64,000 nt of DNA from NCBI RefSeq assembly GCF_900110755.1, contig NZ_FOFF01000020.1, positions 1 through 64,000 on the forward strand. The letters run 5' to 3'. Shown in pieces: positions 16,062 through 23,919 of the stretch. The notes beneath the pieces are model-generated. The model made no database searches. It had not been told where the DNA came from and worked only from the letters and a program-made list of their open reading frames with translations. The DNA is from Streptomyces sp. yr375 (GTDB lineage Bacteria; Actinomycetota; Actinomycetes; Streptomycetales; Streptomycetaceae). The first letter of the stretch is position 1; the number at the start of each line of letters is the position of its first letter. The position numbers and the translations under genes are program-made.

Positions 16062-19000
16062 CGGCGGCGGCCCTTGCGGGTGGCGCGGGTGGTGAGCTCC
16101 TCGTAGGCCGGGGCGTCACCGGCGCGGACGCGGTCCCACGCGCGCGTGAACAGTTCGGGCACCGGGACCACCGGCACCGTGCGCCCGTAGGCGCGCACCG
16201 GGTAGAGGCCCTCCTTCCAGATCTCCACCGGCAGCGCGGGGGACTTGAGGTCCAGCCAGCCGCACGGCAGGAAGAGCGTGCGCCCCGCGCGCGGTCGCTT
16301 GGCCTCCACGACCAGACCGCTCGCCGCGAGTTCGGCGCGGGCCTTCTTCGTGCGGGCGGGCTTCCAGCCGGTCCAGCGGGCGCAGTTGCGGTCCATGGGA
16401 TCCGGGAGGGCCAGCAACTGGAGGTAGAGCGCCGCCGCGTCCGCGCCGAGCCCGTGCTTCGCCGCGACCTCGGCGACCAGCTCGGGCACGCTGAACGCCG
16501 GGTCCTGGGCGTACCCGGCAGGCCCCTCGGGGTCGGTCCCGGCGGCCAGCGCGCGGGCCAGTTCCTCGTCGAGGATCGTCCGCAGCGCCCACATGCCCTG
16601 ACTGCGTCCGGCCCCGACAAGCCCCTCGACCAGCCCGAACACCGGGTCGTCGGGGGAGCCGAGCGCTGCCGGCCGCACGAGCACCGCCTCCTGGTCGCGG
16701 TACCACGGGCGCAGCACCAGCGCCTCGCCCACATACGTCAGACCGTGCGCGTCGGCGCCCCCGGCGGCGGGCAGCCCGTACGCCTTGCGCAGCCCGACGG
16801 CGGTCGAGGTGCCCTTGTCCGTCCACTCGACGTCCAGGTCCAGCAGCAGTCCCGGATCGGCGACGCGGTCGCGCAGCGCGGCGAGGCTCCCCGGCAGGAC
16901 AGTCCGCAGCGGATGCCCGTACGGCAGGGAGTAGGCCAGCCCGGCGAGAGCGGCCACGGCACCCGTCAGGTGGCGGCGGGCGGGCAGCGCCGCCGGGTCC
17001 GCCGCGGCCAGGTTGCCGTCCTTGTCCGGCCGCTGGACGGTGGTGCGGCTGATCCACGGGGTGCGCCCGGGGTTGAGGATCTCCTCGACGGAGCCGGTCG
17101 ACAGGCCGTCGAGGGTCAGCTCCCCGGCGAGCTCCTCCGGCAGCCGGACGACCGTGCCGAGCCGCTCGGCCCACACCCGGCCCGCCGCCTCTGTGTCCGG
17201 CCCCTCCGTCCACAGGTCGCCGGGCTGATGCGGCAGCAGCGCGCCGACGAGCGCCGCCCGGTCGCCGCTGTCGACCGTGCCCAACAGGGCGTCGCCGAGC
17301 TGCTTCTGACGAGGCTTCAGACCGGTCGTGGCGATCACCTCGGCGGTGAGCTGCTTCGGTTTGGCGGCGAGCAGCAGCGCCGCCTGCACCGGCCCCAGCC
17401 CGTCGCGCGACACCGCGGCGAGGGCGGTGGGCGCCTCCGGCAGCCAGGGCGCGGGGCCCTTGTCCCGGACGAGGGTGGTGACGGCGGTCAGCGCGTCGGC
17501 GGGGAACACCGCCGGGTGCGCGGTCTCCCGCTCCAGGGTGAAATGGGCGACCGCGCCGAACATGCCCGTCGGGTCGTGGTCCAGGGCGAGCCAGTGCACC
17601 CGCCCGGCCTGCCGGTCGACGTTCTGGCAGCCGAGGACGACGACGGTGCGGCCGTCGCGGCGCAGCACCTGACCGACCCGCTCCTGCTTCTCGTGCGGCT
17701 CGCTCAGCACGACCTCGCGCAACGCGGCCCCGGGCACGACGAGCGGCCCGTCCGCGATCGCCTCGCACAGCAGGAGCAGCGCCTCGCGGTGCGCCTCGGT
17801 CACCGCCGGGGTGACCGCGCGGTACGCGAGCGGGCGCAGCACGTCCAGCACGGCCGGCCACACCAGGCCGATGCCGGGCACGGTGAACTCGTCGCTGCGC
17901 CACCCGTCGGCCACGCCGGTGGACCGGGAGGCGTCGGCCAGGGCCTTGCCGTCGGCCGGCTTCCCGGACAGCACGTGGTTCACGCCACGGATCTGCCGCA
18001 GCGCGTTCCAGCGCCGCTCGCTGCCCCACCAGCCGTGCAGCTCGACGAGGCCGGTGGTGGCCTCGCGCAGCGTCTCGTCGTCGCCGTACTCGGGGCTGAC
18101 GTCGGCGAACATGCCGTCGATCCGGCGGCCCGCCGCCTTCGGCCGCTCGACCGGCGGTGCCACGAACGAGGCGAGGGACTCCGCGAGCCGCAGCACCGCG
18201 TGCGCCAGGGCGGCGACACCGGAGCGCAGCCGCGCGTCGCCGAGCGCGGGCAGGCAGCGGGAGACGACGTCCTGGAGCACCTCGTCCGCGGTCGGCACCG
18301 CGGGCTGGTCCGGGGCGGTGACTCCACCGGTGCCCGTGGCTGCGGTCGCCGCAGGGGCGGTGGAACGCTTCGCGCCCATGGACCGCTTCGGGCGGGTGGC
18401 CTCCTCGGCGACACCGGCCGCCGCCACCTGCGCCAGCTTCGCCTGCCGCTCCGCCAGCGCCCGCGCGCCGGCCCGCAGGACCTCGGCCGCCTGCTCGTCG
18501 GTCAGCGCGCGCAGCACGGCCGACGCACGCTCGTCGCGTGGGCGAAGCGCGTGCCAGAAGTCCACCGGCGGGACGAACCGGGTGCCGGCGGCGAACTCGC
18601 CGCCGCGCTCCATCGGCGTCACCCGGCCCAACTCCCCGGCGGCCGACGGGTCGCCGCCCGCGTACAGGGCGATCTGCCGGTGCAGGCCGACGGCGACGGG
18701 CTCGGCCCCGCCGGGCAGCCGCAGCGCGCCGATCAGGACACCCGGCGACCGGCCGTCCGTCCAGGGCAGGGCGGCGGTCCGGCCGTCCGGCGTACCGGCG
18801 ACCGTACGGGTCTGGTCGCCCTCGCGCTCGGTGCGCACCCAGCGGCCCAGGACCGTGCCGTCGGTGCCGAACGGGCTCTGTTCCAGGCCCGGTTGGAGCG
18901 GCAGCACCTCGCACTGCTGCTGGAGCAGGGTGGTGTCCTCACGGATGCCGGAGCGCAGGAACGCGGGCAGCGAGGCCCGCCCGTGCGTGCCGGTGACCGG

Positions 19001-21196
19001 GTCGTACTCCAGCCACACCTGCTGCGTGCCCTGCCTGCCCTGACGCCAGTAGGAGGTGCCGTCGCCGATGACGCGGCGGCTCGGCGGCACGGCGGTGTCA
19101 CCGGCGTGCAGGGCGCGGCCACCGGTGGCGCGACCGCCGCCGGGCAGCGGGATCGACGGCTCGCCCGCGTCGTGGCCGCCGTACCAGTGGGGGAGCTGCT
19201 CGCCGCCGAGGGGGAACACGTCGGTTGGGCGGGCGGACCAGTAGCCGAACTGCTTGCCGTCCTGCCGCCACATGACGAGCAGTTCGCCGTCGGTGTAGCG
19301 GTAGTGCGGGCGCTGCCAGCGGTCCAGTGCGACGGGCAGCCGCAGGTCGTGCTCGAGCAGGATCTCGTCGGGTCCGACGACGAACACCTTGTGCGCGCGG
19401 GCCAGGATCAGCGCCGGCCAGGCCTCGCTGACGGCCAGCGTGTCGTCCCTGTCCCCATGCTGATTACGGTCGCGGTCGCGTTTCGTCTCGGCGTCGAGCC
19501 GGCGCAGCGCCTCGTCGAGCGCGGGCCAGCCCAGTTCGTCCAGGATTCCGGCGCGCAGCGTGTGTCCGAGCAGGGGCGCGGTCGCGTGCGCGGCGACCTT
19601 CGCGACGGCCGCCGGGCTCACCTTGGCGGCCACCGTGCGGAACGGACGCAGTCGCTCCAGCGCGGTCCGCGCGGCGGGCAGGCCGACCGCCGCGGTCAGT
19701 TCTCCGGCCGCGTCGTCCAGCCACTCCCGCAGCACGTCACCGAGGACGGGGTGGTCGGCCAGCCCCGCCAGCACCTCGGCCGCGGGACGGAAACCGCTGA
19801 TCGTGCCGATGTCGGCGTACAGCAGGCGGCGCAGCCGCGGGTCCGCCGCCGTCGCCGTCAGATCGCGGCGGCCGGGCCGGGGCTCGCGCAGCCAGCGGTC
19901 CAGGGAGAGGTACACGACCTGGTCGGGGTCGGGCAGGGCCAGCGGCACGCCGTGTGCCGCGCACAGGTCGAGCAGGTCGAGGTCGGCTCCGGCGTGCCAG
20001 CGGCCCGTGCACAGGTCGACGCTGCGGCCCCGCTCGCGCAGCCGGGGCGCCATCCGCTCCACGAGGGCGAGCGTGGCCGGGGAACGTTCGCTGACGTTGC
20101 CGCCGTGCTTGCGGTGCAGGGCCCACCGGCCGAGCCAGTCCGCCGGATCGACCTCGGCCCCCGTCTCACCCGTCGTCTCATCCGCCGCCTCCCCGGTGAG
20201 GAGGAGATCCGCGCCGCACTCGGTGAGCAGCGTCAGCCAGAACTCGTCGTCCTCGACGGAACGCTCCAGACCGGCAGGCATGATCTCCAGCAGCCGCCCG
20301 CGCACCTCCGGACGCTGCGTCGCGAGGACGGCCAGCGTCGGCCGGTAGGCGTTCCAGAAGGACGCGGGCGCACGGACCGCGGCGGGCGAGGCGAGCAGGT
20401 CGGCGACCAGGGCGCACTCCTCGGCGACCCGGTCAAGACCTGCCGCCTTGAGCAGCCCGCGCGCGTCCTGCGGCAGCGACGCGTACGGCGGCATCCCGGC
20501 CGCACAGCGCTCCACGGTGAGCTGCCGGAACTGCGCCCAGGCCGCGGCCGGGTCCAGGCGCGCCGCGAGATCCTTGACGTGCTCCTTGAGCGCCTTGACC
20601 GTCAGCGCCCCGGCGAAGGCGAACTCCAGGAACACGGCCCGCTGCCGCTCCTCGTCCACCGCCAGCGCGTGCACCCGCTCGGCCTCGCGCGCCTTGCCGA
20701 AGAACGCCGAGGCGTACGTCGTGTTCTCGTGCTCCAGGAAGACGCGGGCGGCCTGCTCGTAGAAGGTCGGCAGGAAGTGCGGGACCGCCCGGCCGAGCCG
20801 GGTGCCCAGCTCCTCGAAGCCGTCCTTGGCGGCGCCCGGGCGGGACTTGGCCTGCCGTGCGAGCCGTTCGACGTCCTTGACCAGCGCCAGCGCGTGATGG
20901 CCGTTGGCCGGGTCGTGGACCAGCGCCCAGGCGGGGAAGCCGAGCGTCTCCCGGCGCACCTGACCGACCTCGGGGACCTCCGTGTCCCGGGCCAGCCCGA
21001 GGAAGTCCAGCGCGAGATCCTCCGCCTCGCCCAGGGTGCCCGGCACCAGCCGCACGATCCGCCGGTCGTCCAGCGCGGGGTGGGTGTACGTGCGGACGGT
21101 GAGCGTGTCGGCGTCCTCGCGGCTCGTGCTGCCCGGGGGCAGGACGGCGCCCGCGTCGAGGAGGGCGGCCGCGGTGGTCTCGTCGTAGGTCGTCAT
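16058..21196 (-). CDS. Giant uncharacterised protein of the yeh/MolR-like operon
   Basis: A 1712-aa protein, predicted cytoplasmic: no signal peptide or membrane segment is seen. It begins MTTYDETTAAALLDAG and is rich in Ala/Leu/Arg helices with a Pro/Ala/Thr-rich break near residues 935-975. I recognise no catalytic motif. Its ATG overlaps the DUF4132 gene stop (ATGA, 21193-21196) and its stop overlaps the AAA+ start, so it is made in step with both. By position it matches the large non-DUF4132 part of E. coli MolR/YehI, suggesting that the MolR function is split in two genes here; this is inference. Confidence 0.75.
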   Translation of the reverse strand: MTTYDETTAAALLDAGAVLPPGSTSREDADTLTVRTYTHPALDDRRIVRLVPGTLGEAEDLALDFLGLARDTEVPEVGQVRRETLGFPAWALVHDPANGHHALALVKDVERLARQAKSRPGAAKDGFEELGTRLGRAVPHFLPTFYEQAARVFLEHENTTYASAFFGKAREAERVHALAVDEERQRAVFLEFAFAGALTVKALKEHVKDLAARLDPAAAWAQFRQLTVERCAAGMPPYASLPQDARGLLKAAGLDRVAEECALVADLLASPAAVRAPASFWNAYRPTLAVLATQRPEVRGRLLEIMPAGLERSVEDDEFWLTLLTECGADLLLTGEAADETTGETGAEVDPADWLGRWALHRKHGGNVSERSPATLALVERMAPRLRERGRSVDLCTGRWHAGADLDLLDLCAAHGVPLALPDPDQVVYLSLDRWLREPRPGRRDLTATAADPRLRRLLYADIGTISGFRPAAEVLAGLADHPVLGDVLREWLDDAAGELTAAVGLPAARTALERLRPFRTVAAKVSPAAVAKVAAHATAPLLGHTLRAGILDELGWPALDEALRRLDAETKRDRDRNQHGDRDDTLAVSEAWPALILARAHKVFVVGPDEILLEHDLRLPVALDRWQRPHYRYTDGELLVMWRQDGKQFGYWSARPTDVFPLGGEQLPHWYGGHDAGEPSIPLPGGGRATGGRALHAGDTAVPPSRRVIGDGTSYWRQGRQGTQQVWLEYDPVTGTHGRASLPAFLRSGIREDTTLLQQQCEVLPLQPGLEQSPFGTDGTVLGRWVRTEREGDQTRTVAGTPDGRTAALPWTDGRSPGVLIGALRLPGGAEPVAVGLHRQIALYAGGDPSAAGELGRVTPMERGGEFAAGTRFVPPVDFWHALRPRDERASAVLRALTDEQAAEVLRAGARALAERQAKLAQVAAAGVAEEATRPKRSMGAKRSTAPAATAATGTGGVTAPDQPAVPTADEVLQDVVSRCLPALGDARLRSGVAALAHAVLRLAESLASFVAPPVERPKAAGRRIDGMFADVSPEYGDDETLREATTGLVELHGWWGSERRWNALRQIRGVNHVLSGKPADGKALADASRSTGVADGWRSDEFTVPGIGLVWPAVLDVLRPLAYRAVTPAVTEAHREALLLLCEAIADGPLVVPGAALREVVLSEPHEKQERVGQVLRRDGRTVVVLGCQNVDRQAGRVHWLALDHDPTGMFGAVAHFTLERETAHPAVFPADALTAVTTLVRDKGPAPWLPEAPTALAAVSRDGLGPVQAALLLAAKPKQLTAEVIATTGLKPRQKQLGDALLGTVDSGDRAALVGALLPHQPGDLWTEGPDTEAAGRVWAERLGTVVRLPEELAGELTLDGLSTGSVEEILNPGRTPWISRTTVQRPDKDGNLAAADPAALPARRHLTGAVAALAGLAYSLPYGHPLRTVLPGSLAALRDRVADPGLLLDLDVEWTDKGTSTAVGLRKAYGLPAAGGADAHGLTYVGEALVLRPWYRDQEAVLVRPAALGSPDDPVFGLVEGLVGAGRSQGMWALRTILDEELARALAAGTDPEGPAGYAQDPAFSVPELVAEVAAKHGLGADAAALYLQLLALPDPMDRNCARWTGWKPARTKKARAELAASGLVVEAKRPRAGRTLFLPCGWLDLKSPALPVEIWKEGLYPVRAYGRTVPVVPVPELFTRAWDRVRAGDAPAYEELTTRATRKGRRR

Positions 21197-22047
21197 GCCG
21201 CCCGCTCCTCGTCCTCGATGTCGCGCCCGGCGTACAACGCCGCCGCCATGCGCATGCCCTCCGACCAGGCCACCGGCCCGACCAGCCCGAGCTTCAGCAC
21301 CCGTCCCGCGGGGTCGGTGAACACCAGGGGGCCGGTCTCCGCCTGCTCGTAGCCCTCGTAGTCGCCGACCCACACCCGGGCCTCGACCGTGCGGCCGCCC
21401 TCCAGGACGGAGACGACGGCGTGCCCGCCGCGGACGCGGTAGCCGAGCTGCGCGACCCGGCCGTGCAGGAACCGCTGCTCCTTGAACGCTCCGCCGGCGT
21501 ACTCCGCCACGGCGGTGCCCTCGGCGTCGAGCGCGGCGGGCCGCTGCCACACCTCGCGGAAGAGCTGCTGGGCGCGCTGCGCGACGCCGAGTTCGACGGC
21601 GAACTCCCGCAGCTCCGCCAGGTCTTCGAGGAGGACCGGGTGCGGGAGGCGGACGAGTTCGGGGGCGATGCGGACGGTGTCGCCGTCGAGGTCGACCAGG
21701 CCGAGGCCGCGCTCGGGGTCGGCGTCCCGCAGGAACCCGGCCACTTCGCCGTCGGCCCCGGTGACGACGAGGTCGCGCAGGGCGGCCTGCCAGGCGGGGT
21801 CGGGCCACACCCGCGCGACGACGGTGAGCGGCACCGGCAGCGAGCGCACCATCCACCGCTCCACGTCGGCCAGGCACTGGCGTTCGTGCCGCTCCAGCCA
21901 CTCGGTGAGCTGGCGCAGGCCCACCACCGCCGGATCGTCGGCGATCTTGGGCGGTACGGATTTCAACCGCCGCCCGGCCGCATTGCGGCACACCACCTTG
22001 CCGTCATCCAGAGCGACTTCATAGTCGCCGGCCGACACCCACCCCAT
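21193..22047 (-). CDS. DUF4132 domain protein (C-terminal domain of MolR/YehI)
   Basis: A 284-aa protein. The core VRLPHPVLLEDLAELREF ... QQLFREVW ... GGAFKEQRF matches the DUF4132 pattern (LPHPxxL ... QxFREV ... F...Q). DUF4132 is the C-terminal domain of MolR/YehI proteins, encoded beside MoxR AAA+, VWA and SWIM genes. ATG 22047 has GGGAGG 5 nt upstream and is preferred over a GTG at 22062. It is the promoter-proximal gene of the operon running down to 9272. Confidence 0.75.
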   Translation of the reverse strand: MGWVSAGDYEVALDDGKVVCRNAAGRRLKSVPPKIADDPAVVGLRQLTEWLERHERQCLADVERWMVRSLPVPLTVVARVWPDPAWQAALRDLVVTGADGEVAGFLRDADPERGLGLVDLDGDTVRIAPELVRLPHPVLLEDLAELREFAVELGVAQRAQQLFREVWQRPAALDAEGTAVAEYAGGAFKEQRFLHGRVAQLGYRVRGGHAVVSVLEGGRTVEARVWVGDYEGYEQAETGPLVFTDPAGRVLKLGLVGPVAWSEGMRMAAALYAGRDIEDEERAA

Positions 22048-22145
22048 GTGTGCCTCCCGCACCCGCAGTGATCAAGTGACGGGAACTGTAGGACAGGCCA
22101 CTGACAACGGGGTCCGGGAGACGACAGGGCGGCTCTTTGGCCAGG

Positions 22146-22535
22146 TCAGCCCTCGACCCAGCCGTGGTTCTTCGCGAACTGCGCGAGCCCGGCGCGCACC
22201 TGGACGATCTGCTCGCCGGTGAGCGAGGGCGCCGACGTCAGCAGCGCCTCGGTGACGTCCCGGACGAACTCCTCCGTGCTGAGCACATCGCACAGGACGT
22301 CGTCGTCGGCGGCGAGGGGCTTGCCGTCCTCGCCGCGCGCGAGGCGCACCCCGGACGCCTTCGGACCACGCTCGCCGTCCTCGATCTCGAACTCCACCAC
22401 GATGCCCCGGCGCACCTGCGACTCGGGCATCAGCATGTCGTTGACGTGCAGGAAGACATCCTCCCCGCCGTCATCGGGCGCGATGAACCCGTAACCGCGC
22501 TGACTGTCGAAGCGCACCACACGACCAGCAACCAT
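22146..22535 (-). CDS. Cold-shock-domain protein with C-terminal extension
   Basis: A 129-aa protein. Residues ~1-65 form a cold-shock domain (MVAGRVVRFDSQRGYGFIAP with RNP1 GYGFI, then VFLHV as RNP2), divergent from the classical CspA at 478. Residues ~70-129 are a helical extension (EEFVRDVTEALLTSAPSLTGEQIVQVRAGLAQF) of unknown role. ATG 22535 has a G-rich Shine-Dalgarno just upstream. It lies alone between the DUF4132 operon and the DUF5997 gene, transcribed in the same direction. Confidence 0.88.
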   Translation of the reverse strand: MVAGRVVRFDSQRGYGFIAPDDGGEDVFLHVNDMLMPESQVRRGIVVEFEIEDGERGPKASGVRLARGEDGKPLAADDDVLCDVLSTEEFVRDVTEALLTSAPSLTGEQIVQVRAGLAQFAKNHGWVEG

Positions 22536-22639
22536 CCCAACCCCCAGCAACCTCGAAACACCCACGTCGGTGAACCTGCCCAGATCGTAGTCAGAACGAC
22601 GGCCTCAGGGCGACCCGCACCGGACGTCGGCACAGAACG

Positions 22640-23026
22640 TCAGGACTCGGTGCGCTCCGCGTCACGCTTCTTGATGCGGACCGTCTCCTTGCGGACCTCT
22701 GCCTGGACGGCCCGCTCCTTCTCCAGCCACTCCGGCCGGGCGTCCTTGATCGCCTCGATCTGCTCGGTGGTCAGCGCCTCGCTCACGCCGCCGCGTGCCA
22801 GGCCCGCGATGGAGACGCCCAGCTTGGCCGCGACCACCGGACGGGGGTGCGGACCGGTCTCGCGCAGCGCCCGCAGCCAGGCGGGCGGGTTCGCCTGGAG
22901 CTCGCTCAGCTCGGCGCGCGAGACGACGCCCTCCTGGAACTCGGCGGGCGTGGCGGGGAGGTACACACCCAGCTTCTTCGCCGCGGTGGCGGCCTTCATC
23001 GTCTGGGTGCTCGCTTGCGACTTCAT
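22640..23026 (-). CDS. DUF5997 family protein
   Basis: A 128-aa protein, MKSQASTQTMKAATAAKKLGVYLPATPAEFQEG..., matching the small actinobacterial family DUF5997. The N-terminal half (KKLGVYLPATP...VSRAELSELQ) reads like a short helical DNA-binding-type domain and the C-terminus is Lys/Arg/Glu-rich. The function is unknown. No Shine-Dalgarno is visible; instead a TACCCT -10-like box sits 7 nt before the ATG, fitting leaderless translation. It is divergent from the LysR-effector-like gene, a pairing repeated in many Streptomyces. Confidence 0.8.
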   Translation of the reverse strand: MKSQASTQTMKAATAAKKLGVYLPATPAEFQEGVVSRAELSELQANPPAWLRALRETGPHPRPVVAAKLGVSIAGLARGGVSEALTTEQIEAIKDARPEWLEKERAVQAEVRKETVRIKKRDAERTES

Positions 23027-23033
23027 ACGGTCC

Positions 23034-23078
23034 AGGGTATCGGCCGCCGACGAGACCTCCGACCACAGCCGGTAACCT
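23034..23078. promoter_or_regulatory. Back-to-back -10 elements of two probably leaderless genes
   Basis: TACCCT on the - strand (23039-23034) lies 7 nt before the DUF5997 ATG. TAACCT on the + strand (23073-23078) lies 6 nt before the ATG at 23085. Each would start transcription at or next to its start codon, and neither gene has a Shine-Dalgarno sequence. The -35 boxes are not clear. Confidence 0.5.
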
Positions 23079-23084
23079 GGCGGG

Positions 23085-23879
23085 ATGACCGACTCGGCGG
23101 ATTCCCCCTCGTTCCGGCTCGCGTACGTCCCCGGAGTGACACCCGCCAAGTGGGTGCGGATCTGGCGTGAGCGCCTGCCCGACACGCCCCTCACCCTTCT
23201 CCAGGTGACCCCCGCCGAAGCCCCCGACGTCTTGCGCGACGGCACCGCCGACGCCGCCTTCGTACGCCTCCCCGTCGACCGTACGGTGTTCAGCGCGATC
23301 CCCCTCTACACCGAGGCGACCGTCGTCGTGGTCCCCAAGGACCACGTGATCACGGCGGCCGAGGAGATCACCGTGGACGACCTCGCCGACGAGGTGGTCC
23401 TGCACCCCCTGGACGACGTCCTCGGCTGGGAGCGGCCGCCCGGCGAGGCCGCCTTCGAGCGCCCGGCGACCACCGAGGACGCGATCGAGCTGGTCGCCGC
23501 GAACATCGGCGTCCTGGTCGTACCCCAGTCGCTGGCCCGCCTCCACCACCGCCGCGACCTCACCTACCGCACGGTCGTCGACGCCCCGCAGTCGGACATC
23601 GCCCTCTCCTGGCCCGAGGAGGCGACCACCGACCTGGTCGAGGACCTCATCGGCATCGTCCGCGGCCGCACCGTCAACAGCACCCGGGGCCGCACCCAGC
23701 AGACCCCGGCGAAGGAGACGAAGGACGCGAAGCAGGCCAAGGAGCGGCAGCCCCGCAAGGCGCAGCCGGGCGGCCGGTCCGGGGGCGGTACCAAGAGCGG
23801 CGGTACCAAGAGCGGCGGTGCGAAGAGTGCCGGGGGGCGGCGCGGCACCGGCGGCGGCAAGCCCCGCCGCCGGTCGTAA
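23085..23879 (+). CDS. LysR-type effector (substrate-binding) domain protein lacking the HTH, with basic tail
   Basis: A 264-aa protein. Residues ~10-195 are a LysR-type periplasmic-binding-like domain (FRLAYVPGVTPAKWVRIW; DAAFVRLPVD; ATVVVVPKDH; ELVAANIGVLVVPQSLARL), but there is no N-terminal winged helix. Residues ~200-264 are Lys/Arg/Gly-rich with GGTKSGG repeats, probably disordered and nucleic-acid-binding. So it may bind DNA through the tail or act with the divergent DUF5997 protein, which has a small helical N-terminus. The ATG follows a -10-like box by 6 nt, suggesting a leaderless mRNA. Confidence 0.82.
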   Translation: MTDSADSPSFRLAYVPGVTPAKWVRIWRERLPDTPLTLLQVTPAEAPDVLRDGTADAAFVRLPVDRTVFSAIPLYTEATVVVVPKDHVITAAEEITVDDLADEVVLHPLDDVLGWERPPGEAAFERPATTEDAIELVAANIGVLVVPQSLARLHHRRDLTYRTVVDAPQSDIALSWPEEATTDLVEDLIGIVRGRTVNSTRGRTQQTPAKETKDAKQAKERQPRKAQPGGRSGGGTKSGGTKSGGAKSAGGRRGTGGGKPRRRS

Positions 23880-23919
23880 CGCCCCACAGGCCACACCGGC
23901 CCCCAGAGGCCCGCAGGCC

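Noticed and set aside
16454..21352. 1632-aa open frame on the + strand over the giant operon gene
   Set aside because: Arg/Gly/Gln-rich antisense shadow of a frame that is coupled to its neighbours by ATGA overlaps.
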